Source: Deltaproteobacteria bacterium
Lineage (GTDB): Bacteria > UBA10199 > JACPAL01 > JAHFST01
Direction: 5' to 3'
Assembly (NCBI GenBank): GCA_023265625.1
Contig: JAHFST010000003.1
Span: 37,478-101,477 of the forward strand
Length of the DNA: 64,000 bases
The notes beneath the pieces were generated by a model. It did no database searches and was not told the DNA's origin. It worked only from the letters and a program-made list of their open reading frames with translations. Positions 1-10,410 of this stretch are shown in pieces (the stretch's first letter is position 1; each line of letters starts with the position of its first letter). Position numbers and translations under genes: made by a program.

Positions 1-3000
1 ACGGGGATGCGGTGAATGATACGTATAGCGGGCAGGGCGGAGCCGGGATTGTGTACACGAAGTTGGCGTCGGATAGTCGTGGTGATTTTACGTCGGATAA
101 CGAGGCGACGGCGTCGACGACGATCAATGGCGGGACAGCGGTGACGGCGACATCGACGACTCAGATTACGGTGGCTGATGCGAGCAGCTTTCCGTATGCG
201 GGGGTTGTTCTGATTGAGAGTGAGTTGATTGAGTATCAAGGGACAGATGGGACGCATTTAGGGACGGTGTCGATTATCAAGCGAGGCGCGTACGGGACGG
301 TATCGGCGGCGCATGCGGACACGACGACGGTGAAGCAGTATATATATCCGATTGTGGCGGCGACGACACAGAAGGCAAGCACGTCGTACAGTGCACAGAA
401 CTTCACGGTGAAGAACGGGACGAGGTACGTGATTCCGTCCGGAGATACGGTGAATGTGAGTGCGGCGACGTTTGGGAGTTCGACGATAGATGCGTCGATC
501 AAGAACAGTGGGACGTTGACGTTACCGGCGACGTTTACGATTCCGGCGAAGGTGAATTTGATTCATGTTAGCACAGGCACATTGACATCTTCATCGGGTG
601 TCTCATTGACGATCAATGGAACATTCACCCAGGATAGTTACACCACTTCTTCCACAGCATTAATTCTAGCGGCGGTGACAGTTGGCAATGGTGGTCTACT
701 GACACATTCGGATAATACGAGTTCTCTAGCCCACATTGTCAAAATGACTGTGCAAGGTTCCCTCAATATCAATAGCGGAGGATCTATTGATGTGAGTTCG
801 AAGGGATATCAGGGAGCACAGAGTGCCCAAGCGGATGGAGCAGGGACTGGGAAGGGTTTGGCTGGTAGCAGTGGCAATAGCAGCAGTGATGGTGGAGGAG
901 GTGCACATGGAGGTGCTGGCGGCACTGGAACGGATAGTGGTGGAGCAGGTGGTTCTGCCTATGACAGTTCCTCCAATCCTGCGGATGCCGGTTCGGGAGC
1001 TGGTTCAGGGTACAGTGTTAGTAGAGGGTTGGGCATGGGGGGTGATGGTGGCGGACTCATTATTCTTGTGGTGAATGATACCCTGACGGTTGGTGGGACG
1101 ATTAATGCCAATGGTCAAACCCCCAGTAAGTCATCAGGGGGTGCTACGGGTGGAGGTGGTGCTGGTGGTGGGATCAAGATTACGACCGTCACACTGGCTG
1201 GGAGTGGAAATATTACTGCCAATGGGGCGGATGGGGCTTCAAATAGTAGTGGCACACGCAATGGCGGTGGTGGTGGTGGTGGATTGGTTTATATCCTTTA
1301 CAATGGATCGAGTCATTCCGGCAGTCGGACAGCCGCGGCCTCTTCAGGTGCGGGTAGCCCAGCAGCTGGTACAGTTACCTATACAGCAAATAGCACCGGG
1401 ACTTTGACATCGACCAACGTGGAGCCCGCCTCACTCGTGGCCGGGGCGACGCCATCCAACACGATTAGTTTTACGACGGTCAATGCGATTCCGACCGGAG
1501 GCAAGATCAAGATCACTTATGGCAGCGACTTTGACGTCTCCGGCGCCAACGGTGCGACTTGTTCGACGATGGATGGTTCGTTTGCCACAGCGGTTTCTGG
1601 CCAAGTGGTCACTATCACCCGTTCCGCTGGGACCTCGCAAAGCGCGGCGACTGAAAGTTGCACGGTGGCGGGAATAAAAAATCCGGCGGTGAGCGGCTCC
1701 ACCGGGACTTACACCATCACGACGACTGATAGCTCTGATTCTACGATTGATACGGACGCGGCGGTCACCGCCGACACCATCACCGCCGCGGCCCTGGCCT
1801 CGACCAATGTGGAACCTCCGATACTGGTGGCCGGTTCCACGGGTGCGCCGGTGGTGAGTTTTACGACGACCAATCCGATTCCCATCACGGGAAAAATCAA
1901 GGTGACCTTTCCTACCGGATTTGACGTGAGCGGGGCGAATGGGGCGAGTTGTTCGACGATGGATGGATCTTTTGCGACCGGGGTTTCCGGACAAGTGGTG
2001 ACGATCACGCGCTCAGCAGGTAGTTCCCAGAGCGCGGCGGCGGAGACCTGCAGCATCGGCGGGGTTAAGACGCCGGCGGTATCCGGTTCAACGGGGACCT
2101 ATACTATTTCAACGACGAACAGCAGCGATGCGGTGATTGATACGGATGCGGCGGTCACCGCGGATACGATCACGGCCGGGGCGCTCAGTGCCACCAATGT
2201 GGAACCAGTCTCCTTGGCAGCTGGCACGACCGGTTCGGTGACGGTGAGTTTGACGACGGCCAATCCCATTACATCGGATGGCAAGATCAAAATCACGTTT
2301 GGTTCTGGTTATGATGTGAGTGGGGCAAATGGGGCGACTTGTTCGACGATGGATGGTTCGTTTGCGACCGGAGTGTCCGGCCAAGTCGTGACGATCACTC
2401 GTTCGGCAGGGAGTTCCCAGAGTGCGGCGGCCGAGAGTTGCACAATTGCCGGGATTCGAAATCCCCAGATCACCGGTTCAACCGGCACTTACACCATCAC
2501 CACGACCAACACGAGCGACACGACCATCGACACCGATGCCGCCGTGACTGCCGACACCATCACCCCCGGAGTGTTGACCTCGACCAATGTTGCCCCGGCG
2601 ACTTTGGTGGCGAAGGCGAACGGAACTGCGACCGTGACCTTCACGACGGTCAATCCGATTCCCGTGGATGGAAAAATCAAGGTGACCTTTGGCGCTGGAT
2701 TTAACGTTTCCGGAGCGACCGGGGGGACCTGTTCCACCATGGATGGTTCTTTTGCCACCTCGGTCTCAGGACAGGTGGTGACCTTGACCCGGTCCGGCGG
2801 CGGCATCCAAACGGCCGACTCCGAAAGTTGTACGATCGGCACGGTCATCAATCCGACCAGTACCGGCAGCACCGGGACTTACACCATTACCACGACTAAC
2901 AGCGCCGACACCACGATCGATCAAGACAGCGCGGTGGCGGCCGATACGATCATCAAGGGGACCTTGACCATTGCCATCGGTGGTGCCAACCCGAGTGCCT

Positions 3001-6000
3001 CGGTGGTTGCACCCACGGCCGGAAATTTGGCCCTGCTGCAATTCAGTCTCACCACCAGCGCAGAAGAGGCGATCCGGATCGACAGTATCGCGGTCACCCC
3101 GTCGGGCACGATCAATGAAACTACCGCCGCCCTGACTGAATGCGAGCTGTGGGTCGACAATGACAGCGATGGAGTGGTCGATGATGGCACCGGTGACACC
3201 GAATTGACGATCACTGGCGCCCCGAAGGCCTTTGCGGCGAACAATGGTGTTGAGACATTTACGATTACCGGCGGTTACAGCATGGCTGCTTCCTCCGCCA
3301 AGGTGTTACTCTTCTCCTGCGATTTGAATGGCAACGGGGCGGCGGCCCAGACCCTGATCATGTCCCTGGCGGCGAACACCGATGTCGGGGCGACCGGGAG
3401 CACTTCGACCCTGACCCCCAATTATTCCGGCACCCCCGCCTACACCGGCGGGACCAAGACGATCAACAGTCCCCCCGTGGTCGACGCCGGGGCGCATGTC
3501 ACCTCGATTACGGAGACGGAGAGCCTGGTCCTCAGTGCGGCCTCGACCCCTCCGACGGCCACGGATGTTAACTCGCAAACCCTGACCTATACTTGGAGCC
3601 TCACTGACAGCGCCTCGGGAAAGTGCACTTTGTCGAATACCAGCCAACTGATCGCCACGATCAACACGAGCCAGCACACCACCAACTATAACTGCACGGC
3701 GCAGCTCAGTGTGACGGATGGTGTGGTCGCCTCGGCGGTGACCGACAGCATCACCGTGACGGTGGCGGCGGACAACGACGCGCCGACAGGGGTGAGCGCC
3801 GGGTCCGATCAAAGCCTCATTTCCAACGCCGGGCCGGTGACACTGACGGCGGTTGCGGCGACTGAACCGGAAGGACAAACCTTGACCTACACCTGGAGCG
3901 AGACGGCTGATACGGGTAACGGCTGCACCTTGACCGATGCCGACACCAGCGATCGCTTGGCCAGTGTGGCCATTACGCAAACGGCGACCTTCACCTGCAC
4001 GATGCGGGTTTCCGTGTCGGACGGGACGACCGCCGTCACCGATGACATGGTCATCAATGTCACCGCCTCCAACCAGACCCCGGTGGCCAATGCCGGAGTC
4101 GATCAAACGGTCAATGACAGCGTGGGGACAGTGACCTTGAACGGTACCGGTTCCTCCGATGCCGACACCAGTCAGACCCTGACCTATGCCTGGAGCGAGA
4201 CGGCGGATGCCCAGGGTGTTTGCAGCCTAAGCGGGGCGACCTCCAGCCAACCGACGGTGACCGTCACTAACGGCGCGAGCAGCACCACGTGCACTTATAG
4301 TCTAACGGTCAACGACGGCATCATCAGTTCCAGTGCCGATTCCATGACCCTCACGATCACCGGGGACAACGACGCCCCGGTTATTTCCGGTGTGTATGTC
4401 GATGAAACGGATGCCTCGACCGGCAGCGCCGATCCGACGGGGCTCACCAGCCTGACCCCTGTCTTCTCGGTCGCCTATACGGACGGCGAGGGGAATGCCG
4501 GGAGCAAGTTCTGCATCACTGTGGAAAATGACGATGATGAAAATGAGCAAGTCTGGGTTTCGGACAACGCCGCTTGTGTCACTGGAACCTCCTTCACCGC
4601 GGCGGGGCCGAGTGGTGATTTATTGGCAAACGTGTCTAACAATTCCCGGACCCAAGATATTGATTATCAAATCGAGGGGGCTGCGGGGAATGAGACGGCG
4701 GCCGATCTGTCTTGGTGCACCAATTACACCGTTCGGATGAAAATTTTTGATACCAGCGGTTCGGTTTCCAACGAAGCGTCCACCTCATTTAAAACCGATT
4801 GTCCCCCGGTCTTGGCCGATGTCAGCACGGTGACCGCCACCGAAGGGGGGAATGCCTCGGTGACCCTGACCAACACCGATGCGGACACTGAATTTGCCAA
4901 TTTTAGTTGCACCTCCGCTTCACTCGCCGCCAAGGGGATTGCGGTGAATGGGGCTCTGACCAATAATGGCAACAACACGGCCACCTTGAGTCTGACCAGC
5001 TTGGGAAACACCACCTATGGGACCTATCCGGTGACTTGCACGGCGACCGACCCGAACAATACGGCGCTCACCTCCGGCAAGACCTTTAACCTGATTATTG
5101 CCAACAACAATCAGGCCCCGGTGCTGACCGCCATTGGTGCGAAAACGGCCTATCTGGGCGGTTCCCTGAGCTTCACCGTCTCGGCCACCGATGCCGACAC
5201 CGACGATTCCCTCACCTACCTCACCAACTCGCTGGTGCCCGGGATGAAATTCGATCCCGCCACCCACCTGTTCACTTGGACACCGATTGCCAGCCAACTG
5301 GGGGCCCATCAGGTGACCTTCATGGTGATCGACAATGCCGAAGGGAAGGGGAACAGCAGCAACGGCAATGATTCGGAGATCGTTACCATTACTGTGGCGC
5401 GCCTGATTCCCACGGTGGATGCGGGGCTCGATCAAAGTATCTTGGAAGGATATTCGACGACCCTGACCGGGGTGGCTAATGGCGGGAATGTCCTGACCTA
5501 TGCGTGGTCGATTGTCTCGGGGCCCGGGAGCCTGCTCAATAGCGCTTCCGCCCAGGCCACCTTTGTGACGACCGATGTGAGCGAGTCCCAGCAGAGCATC
5601 GTGCAGTTGGTGGTGACGAATGAATATGGGGAATTTGCGAGTGACACCCTCCCCGTCACCACCCTGGACAAGAGCAATACCCCCACCCAGACCTCGGACA
5701 AGAAGGTGATCGGCAAGATTGGCGATGATTTGATCTATGAGACCACCGAGGAAGGCAGTGATAGTGCGACGTTGAAGCTGGCGCGTGCGACGCGCGTGAA
5801 TGCGTTGGAGATCCGCGGTAAAAAAATTATTTTGGAAGGGTATCGCACGTATCGTTATCGCGTGGATGGCGACGGCCGTTTAGTGATCTCGGACCCCATG
5901 GCCGACAGTCGCCGGGGACGCGTCTATTTCTTCCAAACTGCGATTGCCGATCTCCCTGCGGTGTTTGACCTGAATGAGGCCTCCGTGCGAGATGGGAGCT

Positions 6001-7109
6001 ATGTGAGAACGGTGTCAGGCAATAGCAGCGGGGATATGTTTGGCAATTCGATCGACGTGGGCAGCACGCGCACGGTCATCAGCGCCCCGGGCGCCAATCG
6101 CGAGCGGGGACTGGCCTACGTCTACGATAATAGTCAGGAAGTGGTCTCGATCGTGTTTGGTTCTGAACAGAGAAGGATTCGCTCGGTTCGCTTGCAAAAT
6201 TATTATGCCAATGATGCGCGTCGGGACCTGTTTTTTAGCCCTGAAGTGGCGAGTGACACATCCTCTACCCAGCTTGCCGCGACGACCTCGAGCCGGGCCC
6301 TGTTTTTGTTGCGAGACGCCGAATCGTTGGTGGAGACGGTGGAACTCGATCAGACCGAACCCAATTTAGTGATCCAAAGCGGCACGGATTTTACCGCGAC
6401 CACATTTGGGGATGTGAATGGCGATGGTCGGCAGGACCTCATTGCGAGTTCCGAGGCGGCGGGCCGAGTTTACGTTTATTTCGGTTCGGACAACCCACCG
6501 GCGACTCGGACGACGGACGACGCCGATATTGAGATGGTCGCCGGGCAGGACAGCGGAGGTTTTGGGCATAGTGTGGTGGTGCAAGATGTGACCGGTGACG
6601 GGGTAGATGACGTGGTCATCGGCAGTCCCGAGGCCGGCAGCAGTGGGGCCGGAAGGATTGACGTCGTCATTGGCCGGTCGGATTGGGACAACACGGTGGA
6701 TATGGATACGGATACGAATACCTTAAAAGTGGCAGGGATGGCGGGTCAAGCCTTGGGTGGCGATCTGACCTTGGTGGATTACGATGGGGATGGCAACAGC
6801 GATATTGTCAGCAGTGATGACACCACATCGACTATCTTGAATTTGCATACCTCGACGGCCACGACGACTGGGGGCAATGAGGGCAGTGCCGGTGGCGGTG
6901 CGGCGTCTTCCGGGGCCTCGGGGGGATGTTCGTTGGTTTTGGGGGCAGGGACGGATGGGGCGCAGCATCCGCCGGAGGCGGATCAGCCTCTGGCTGAAGC
7001 GGCGCCCCTACAGGGTGGCCTGATTATTTTGTGGTGGCTGGGACGAAATTACCGAAAACGCGCAAAATCAGCCGTTCGTTTTTCCAAAAACGCGGACATG
7101 CCCTCGTGA
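1..7109 (+). CDS. Giant repetitive surface protein with FG-GAP repeats (5' truncated)
   Basis: The frame is open to the left edge, so the true start lies outside the window; at least 2365 residues are visible, counted here from a GTG at 12. In order I see: a threonine/serine-rich beta region, a glycine-rich stretch (about 270-460), four 130-residue repeats (about 464-983), PKD/cadherin-like Ig domains (about 1150-1460; 'TLTYTWS', 'NDAPV' signatures), a He_PIG-like domain (about 1700-1800), and FG-GAP/integrin-type repeats with DVNGDGRQD and DYDGDGNSD Ca-binding loops (about 2000-2275). The tail has GASGGCSL, then a short hydrophobic segment (GGLIILWW) and a basic end, resembling cysteine-containing CTERM sorting signals. 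Role inferred: cell-surface adhesin or matrix protein. The 3' end overlaps the convergent crotonase gene by 61 bp. Ligand unknown. Confidence 0.85.
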   Translation, partial: GDAVNDTYSGQGGAGIVYTKLASDSRGDFTSDNEATASTTINGGTAVTATSTTQITVADASSFPYAGVVLIESELIEYQGTDGTHLGTVSIIKRGAYGTVSAAHADTTTVKQYIYPIVAATTQKASTSYSAQNFTVKNGTRYVIPSGDTVNVSAATFGSSTIDASIKNSGTLTLPATFTIPAKVNLIHVSTGTLTSSSGVSLTINGTFTQDSYTTSSTALILAAVTVGNGGLLTHSDNTSSLAHIVKMTVQGSLNINSGGSIDVSSKGYQGAQSAQADGAGTGKGLAGSSGNSSSDGGGGAHGGAGGTGTDSGGAGGSAYDSSSNPADAGSGAGSGYSVSRGLGMGGDGGGLIILVVNDTLTVGGTINANGQTPSKSSGGATGGGGAGGGIKITTVTLAGSGNITANGADGASNSSGTRNGGGGGGGLVYILYNGSSHSGSRTAAASSGAGSPAAGTVTYTANSTGTLTSTNVEPASLVAGATPSNTISFTTVNAIPTGGKIKITYGSDFDVSGANGATCSTMDGSFATAVSGQVVTITRSAGTSQSAATESCTVAGIKNPAVSGSTGTYTITTTDSSDSTIDTDAAVTADTITAAALASTNVEPPILVAGSTGAPVVSFTTTNPIPITGKIKVTFPTGFDVSGANGASCSTMDGSFATGVSGQVVTITRSAGSSQSAAAETCSIGGVKTPAVSGSTGTYTISTTNSSDAVIDTDAAVTADTITAGALSATNVEPVSLAAGTTGSVTVSLTTANPITSDGKIKITFGSGYDVSGANGATCSTMDGSFATGVSGQVVTITRSAGSSQSAAAESCTIAGIRNPQITGSTGTYTITTTNTSDTTIDTDAAVTADTITPGVLTSTNVAPATLVAKANGTATVTFTTVNPIPVDGKIKVTFGAGFNVSGATGGTCSTMDGSFATSVSGQVVTLTRSGGGIQTADSESCTIGTVINPTSTGSTGTYTITTTNSADTTIDQDSAVAADTIIKGTLTIAIGGANPSASVVAPTAGNLALLQFSLTTSAEEAIRIDSIAVTPSGTINETTAALTECELWVDNDSDGVVDDGTGDTELTITGAPKAFAANNGVETFTITGGYSMAASSAKVLLFSCDLNGNGAAAQTLIMSLAANTDVGATGSTSTLTPNYSGTPAYTGGTKTINSPPVVDAGAHVTSITETESLVLSAASTPPTATDVNSQTLTYTWSLTDSASGKCTLSNTSQLIATINTSQHTTNYNCTAQLSVTDGVVASAVTDSITVTVAADNDAPTGVSAGSDQSLISNAGPVTLTAVAATEPEGQTLTYTWSETADTGNGCTLTDADTSDRLASVAITQTATFTCTMRVSVSDGTTAVTDDMVINVTASNQTPVANAGVDQTVNDSVGTVTLNGTGSSDADTSQTLTYAWSETADAQGVCSLSGATSSQPTVTVTNGASSTTCTYSLTVNDGIISSSADSMTLTITGDNDAPVISGVYVDETDASTGSADPTGLTSLTPVFSVAYTDGEGNAGSKFCITVENDDDENEQVWVSDNAACVTGTSFTAAGPSGDLLANVSNNSRTQDIDYQIEGAAGNETAADLSWCTNYTVRMKIFDTSGSVSNEASTSFKTDCPPVLADVSTVTATEGGNASVTLTNTDADTEFANFSCTSASLAAKGIAVNGALTNNGNNTATLSLTSLGNTTYGTYPVTCTATDPNNTALTSGKTFNLIIANNNQAPVLTAIGAKTAYLGGSLSFTVSATDADTDDSLTYLTNSLVPGMKFDPATHLFTWTPIASQLGAHQVTFMVIDNAEGKGNSSNGNDSEIVTITVARLIPTVDAGLDQSILEGYSTTLTGVANGGNVLTYAWSIVSGPGSLLNSASAQATFVTTDVSESQQSIVQLVVTNEYGEFASDTLPVTTLDKSNTPTQTSDKKVIGKIGDDLIYETTEEGSDSATLKLARATRVNALEIRGKKIILEGYRTYRYRVDGDGRLVISDPMADSRRGRVYFFQTAIADLPAVFDLNEASVRDGSYVRTVSGNSSGDMFGNSIDVGSTRTVISAPGANRERGLAYVYDNSQEVVSIVFGSEQRRIRSVRLQNYYANDARRDLFFSPEVASDTSSTQLAATTSSRALFLLRDAESLVETVELDQTEPNLVIQSGTDFTATTFGDVNGDGRQDLIASSEAAGRVYVYFGSDNPPATRTTDDADIEMVAGQDSGGFGHSVVVQDVTGDGVDDVVIGSPEAGSSGAGRIDVVIGRSDWDNTVDMDTDTNTLKVAGMAGQALGGDLTLVDYDGDGNSDIVSSDDTTSTILNLHTSTATTTGGNEGSAGGGAASSGASGGCSLVLGAGTDGAQHPPEADQPLAEAAPLQGGLIILWWLGRNYRKRAKSAVRFSKNADMPS
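1401..2960 (+). repeat. Four in-frame 390-bp tandem repeats inside the giant surface gene
   Basis: Repeat units begin at 1401, 1791, 2181 and 2571, an exact 390-bp period with no indels. Each encodes a 130-residue domain starting TSTNVEP or a variant and containing CSTMDGSFAT, SGQVVT and STGTYTI. Synonymous divergence between units argues against an assembly artefact. Confidence 0.95.
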
Positions 7110-7828
7110 AGTTCGGCGCTGCCGTAGATCTTTTGCAGTTTCTTTAAATCCCGTTCCAGTTCCTTCAAGATTCCTTCATGCAAGGCTTGCCGGGCCAGGC
7201 GCAGGGCCTGCGGGCTCATCACGAGCAATTCTTGGGCGACACGTTGCGTGGTGGTATCCAGATCGGACGTCGGAACGACCCGATTAATGAGTCCCATCTC
7301 CAAGGCTTCGGCGGCCGAGTAGGGGTGGCAGAGAAAGATCATCTCCTTGGCCCGCTTCATCCCCACGAGACGCGGGAGGATTTGCGTCCCGCCCCAGAGC
7401 GGGATGCTGCCTACCTTGGGACCGACCTGTCCGAAGGTGGAACGATCACTGGCGATGGTGAGGTCGCAGAACAATTGGATCTCATTGCCCCCGCCCAGAC
7501 AGTAGCCATCGACCTTGGCCAGGAGCGGTTTGGGTGCGTTGAGCAAGGTGCGGCCGAGATGGAGTAGGCGTTGCATAAAGCCGGGACAGGTTTGCGCGGT
7601 GAGGGTTTTCATCTCAGCTAAATCGCCCCCCACGCAAAAACTGGGTTTGGCCGCTTGGGCCCCGGTGATCACGATCACCCCGATGGCTTTATCTTTAATG
7701 GCGGCATTCAAGGCCTGGGTGAGTTCTCCCAGGGTTTGACTCCGAAACGCGTTTAACTTTTCCGGACGATTCAGGGTGATGGTGGCGACGCCATTGGCAC
7801 TGGCGTAGAGGATGTCTTGGTAAGGCAT
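7049..7828 (-). CDS. Enoyl-CoA hydratase/isomerase family protein, MenB/BadI-like
   Basis: A 259-residue crotonase-fold protein. The N-terminus has ITLNRPEKLNAF, the oxyanion-hole region reads FCVGGDL, and GYCLGGGNE and FGQVGPKVGS follow. The FGQ-GPK-GS block and the downstream 'EALEMGLINRVVP' are typical of the MenB (DHNA-CoA synthase) and BadI (2-ketocyclohexanecarboxyl-CoA hydrolase) branch rather than plain hydratases. No other men genes are visible, so the substrate is uncertain; a BadH-like SDR at 20824-21564 makes an alicyclic-acid role possible. It starts 8 nt after the upstream 835-residue gene on the same strand, with AGGAGTAAG as ribosome binding site, so the two are probably co-transcribed. 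Confidence 0.85.
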   Translation of the reverse strand: MPYQDILYASANGVATITLNRPEKLNAFRSQTLGELTQALNAAIKDKAIGVIVITGAQAAKPSFCVGGDLAEMKTLTAQTCPGFMQRLLHLGRTLLNAPKPLLAKVDGYCLGGGNEIQLFCDLTIASDRSTFGQVGPKVGSIPLWGGTQILPRLVGMKRAKEMIFLCHPYSAAEALEMGLINRVVPTSDLDTTTQRVAQELLVMSPQALRLARQALHEGILKELERDLKKLQKIYGSAELHEGMSAFLEKRTADFARFR

Positions 7829-7836
7829 GGTCGACC

Positions 7837-10344
7837 TTACTCCTGTTCCGTGCCGGGTTGCAAGAGTTCAAGAAAGGCCTGAATCGGGTTAAAATTTTGC
7901 CAGGGGTCGCCGATCAATTTATCGCTGAGCTCTTCGATGCCGGCGCGGGACACCGGGTGAAAGTGATAACTGAATTTATGTCTTCCAACCAAGGCTCGGA
8001 TTTTTGCAAAGCGTCTCAAGGCGAGGAGTTTTTTCTCTGTTTTTGGCAAGGATGCGAAGTCAACCGTGCCGGAAAATTCAAAGAGACCCGGTAAATAGGT
8101 GTCGCGTACGACATAGCATTTCTCATTTCCCCCTGCGGGGACGATTTGACACGAGACCCGCGGGTCATTGCGATCATAGCAACTGGGTTTTGGCTCCAGA
8201 TCGCAGAGATCCGCTTCCTGGAGTTCGTATTTTCCTTGGACCAGTCGGTCGACATGGCGTACCCGCCAGGCAAGTTGTGAGACCAGCGGGGGAGATCGAT
8301 ATTGTTGCTTCTCACCCAGCAAGTAAAGCGCATCACCGGGATTGCCTCCCACCAGGAGGTTGCCGTCGAAGCGGGAATTTTCAAACTCAACTTTACCAAA
8401 CCCGCTCAACCCCACCTCTAGCGCCATGGGGAGGTAGATGGGTTTAATCTCATGAACTTTGAGGAGGCCGTTCAACTTGGCAAATTCGACCCGACCCGCT
8501 TCAGGCCACCATTCGAGGGTCAGCGGGTCATAGGGTGGGTTGGCCAAGGAGAGTTCGATGGGGCCGGTGACATCGCCTAGGGTGGCTGGGCGCGGTTGAT
8601 TGGCGGTCAGGCTGAGTTCGTCAATTTCCATTTGGATGGAACTGGCCTTGGGGTGGGCCAAGGCGCTCAGACGTAGGACTAGATCGTTCAAAATAATTTC
8701 ACTGCCGGCGGTGAATTGTTCCAGTTGCAGTTGCAATTCAATCGGGATGCCATCTGACGCCTCGTGGGAGCCTAGCAGGGCCTGGAGGGTGAATGACGCA
8801 TCTTGTGCCTGGGAACGATTGCCTCGGAGAAAGAGGTGATAGCCGGCGCGTTGAAATTCGTAGGGTGTTTGACCGATAGGCAGATATTTTGGATCATTCG
8901 TCAAAGTCGCCACGGCGGCGTTTACGATCCATGAGTCCGTGTGATAAATATTGAGGTCGCGGAAAAAAATGACACTCGGACCGGCCAGTTCCAATGGTTG
9001 CACTGCTCCTCGTTTGAGGATGACATCCCATTCGAGGTGGCTGACCAAGCGGACACTTCCGTTGGTGGGTAGATGGGTATCGAGGTCCACTTGGGCCTCG
9101 CCCGTCAGATGATATCGTCCGTTTCCTAGGGGTTCAATTTTAAGTCCGGTTGCAGTGATGACGCCTGAGTTAATGGTGAATTGTGAAGCGTCTCCCAGTT
9201 TGGGTTTAATGTCGAATTTTAATGGGTTGAGTTGCAGCCAGTTTCCATCCAGCAGAACCTGGGCTTGGAGATGTCCCCGGGCGCCGCTGGCCCATTGCAG
9301 CTCCCAATCGATCTGAAAATTAGCATTCAAGCGGAATGATTGATCGCGCGGCAGACTGAGATGAATCCCGGGCTCGAAGGCCAATTCCCCCAAATAGGTG
9401 GGGCTGTCCGGTAGCCCGGAGATCCCGGAGGTGAGCGTCCCTCCGGAGATCATAACGGGGGTCTGCGGCACTCCCGTTGGGGGGAGAAAGTGGAGTTGGA
9501 GATTATCCAAATGGTAATTCGGGTAGCGCACATCGTTTTCGACCGTCATCCGAAGCCGTGCTTGCGATGGCTGTCCGCCCACCTCTCCCAAACGGATGAG
9601 ACCAGGTACTGAGAGATTGGTGAGGGCGTCGATGTTGAAGGTGATGGCCATATCTCGGAAGAGATCGCGCGAGTAATCGAAGAGTTGCCGGCTGCCGGCC
9701 AGGTGACACTCCGGGATGGTGGTCTTGCAGTGTCCCCCGAGACCACTGGCCGCGAACGGGATGGCAAAGAAGGCCGCCAGCGGTGCCACCGGGAATCCGC
9801 TGGGGAGGAGACCGTTGTCAATCGCCGGGTGTTTCCAAGTGGTGGGGAAAAATTCGTTTAAGACGCGGCTGCGGTTGGGCGGGGGATAGCGGTCGCTCGG
9901 TGCAGACCCCAGGGTAAAGAGCAGGGTGGCGATGCCTCCCAAGGGGGGCGTCCCGTTTTGATAATCGAATGGGCTTGCCCAGCCGGGAAACATGACAAGA
10001 CTGGGATCGGATCCGTTAAAGTTCAACGGGCCGTCGACGTAGACTCCATGGAGTTCCGCGAGGGTGAGTGGTTCCGGGCGAGGACCGCGATTGAGGGCTG
10101 CCACCTGGTTGTCTTGGATAAAAAATTTGGCCAGACCGTAGGCCTTGTTGAAATGAATGTCCCCCCAGAGGGGGATGGGGAAGGACATGCCCAAAATTTT
10201 AAAGTCATCAATGCGGGGTGTGTCACAAGAAATATCTCCCTGAAAATGGCTGAACAAATGCCACTCGCCGCGCGCGAGGTCATAAGTGACCCCTCGCAAC
10301 TCCGGAGGGATGGCTGATGTGTCGGTGACATCCGGTCCTCCCAT
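7837..10344 (-). CDS. Unassigned large beta-rich protein (835 aa)
   Basis: I do not recognise this family. The protein is long, rich in alternating hydrophobic and polar residues and 'L-V/I-G' strands typical of beta-sheet proteins, with cysteine pairs near CKTTIPEC and CDLEPKPSCYD. Its general texture recalls AsmA/DUF3971 proteins but no diagnostic motif is visible and there is no signal peptide. An ATG at 10362 exists, but the promoter-like -10 (10366-10373) would put the transcript start inside it. The ATG at 10344, preceded by AAAGGGG, is therefore the better start. It shares the motif found upstream of most unassigned genes here and probably forms an operon with the crotonase gene. Function unknown. 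Confidence 0.7.
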   Translation of the reverse strand: MGGPDVTDTSAIPPELRGVTYDLARGEWHLFSHFQGDISCDTPRIDDFKILGMSFPIPLWGDIHFNKAYGLAKFFIQDNQVAALNRGPRPEPLTLAELHGVYVDGPLNFNGSDPSLVMFPGWASPFDYQNGTPPLGGIATLLFTLGSAPSDRYPPPNRSRVLNEFFPTTWKHPAIDNGLLPSGFPVAPLAAFFAIPFAASGLGGHCKTTIPECHLAGSRQLFDYSRDLFRDMAITFNIDALTNLSVPGLIRLGEVGGQPSQARLRMTVENDVRYPNYHLDNLQLHFLPPTGVPQTPVMISGGTLTSGISGLPDSPTYLGELAFEPGIHLSLPRDQSFRLNANFQIDWELQWASGARGHLQAQVLLDGNWLQLNPLKFDIKPKLGDASQFTINSGVITATGLKIEPLGNGRYHLTGEAQVDLDTHLPTNGSVRLVSHLEWDVILKRGAVQPLELAGPSVIFFRDLNIYHTDSWIVNAAVATLTNDPKYLPIGQTPYEFQRAGYHLFLRGNRSQAQDASFTLQALLGSHEASDGIPIELQLQLEQFTAGSEIILNDLVLRLSALAHPKASSIQMEIDELSLTANQPRPATLGDVTGPIELSLANPPYDPLTLEWWPEAGRVEFAKLNGLLKVHEIKPIYLPMALEVGLSGFGKVEFENSRFDGNLLVGGNPGDALYLLGEKQQYRSPPLVSQLAWRVRHVDRLVQGKYELQEADLCDLEPKPSCYDRNDPRVSCQIVPAGGNEKCYVVRDTYLPGLFEFSGTVDFASLPKTEKKLLALRRFAKIRALVGRHKFSYHFHPVSRAGIEELSDKLIGDPWQNFNPIQAFLELLQPGTEQE

Positions 10345-10365
10345 AAATGAAGCCCCTTTCATCCA

Positions 10366-10393
10366 GCTTCGGTGGGGGGTGGATTAAGTTGTG
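10366..10393 (-). promoter_or_regulatory. Orphan-regulon promoter motif for the 835-aa gene
   Basis: On the minus strand CACAACTTAA is followed, 13 nt after the CAACT core, by ACCGAAGC. This matches the shared motif RCAACTTTT-N-GCCGATA described in the findings. Predicted transcription starts near 10358, between the rejected ATG (10362) and the SD of the preferred ATG (10344). Confidence 0.5.
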
Positions 10394-10410
10394 AAAAATT
10401 TACTGCTAGA

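Noticed and set aside
3306-4106. 266-codon open frame on the minus strand inside the giant surface gene, and many similar frames there
   Set aside because: Repetitive, low-complexity coding DNA on the plus strand produces long antisense frames; the translation (Arg/Gly/His-rich) has no family features and no start context.
10345-10362. ATG at 10362 as start of the 835-residue protein
   Set aside because: The -10-like element ends at 10366, so the transcript would begin inside or after this codon; ATG 10344 has an AAAGGGG site.
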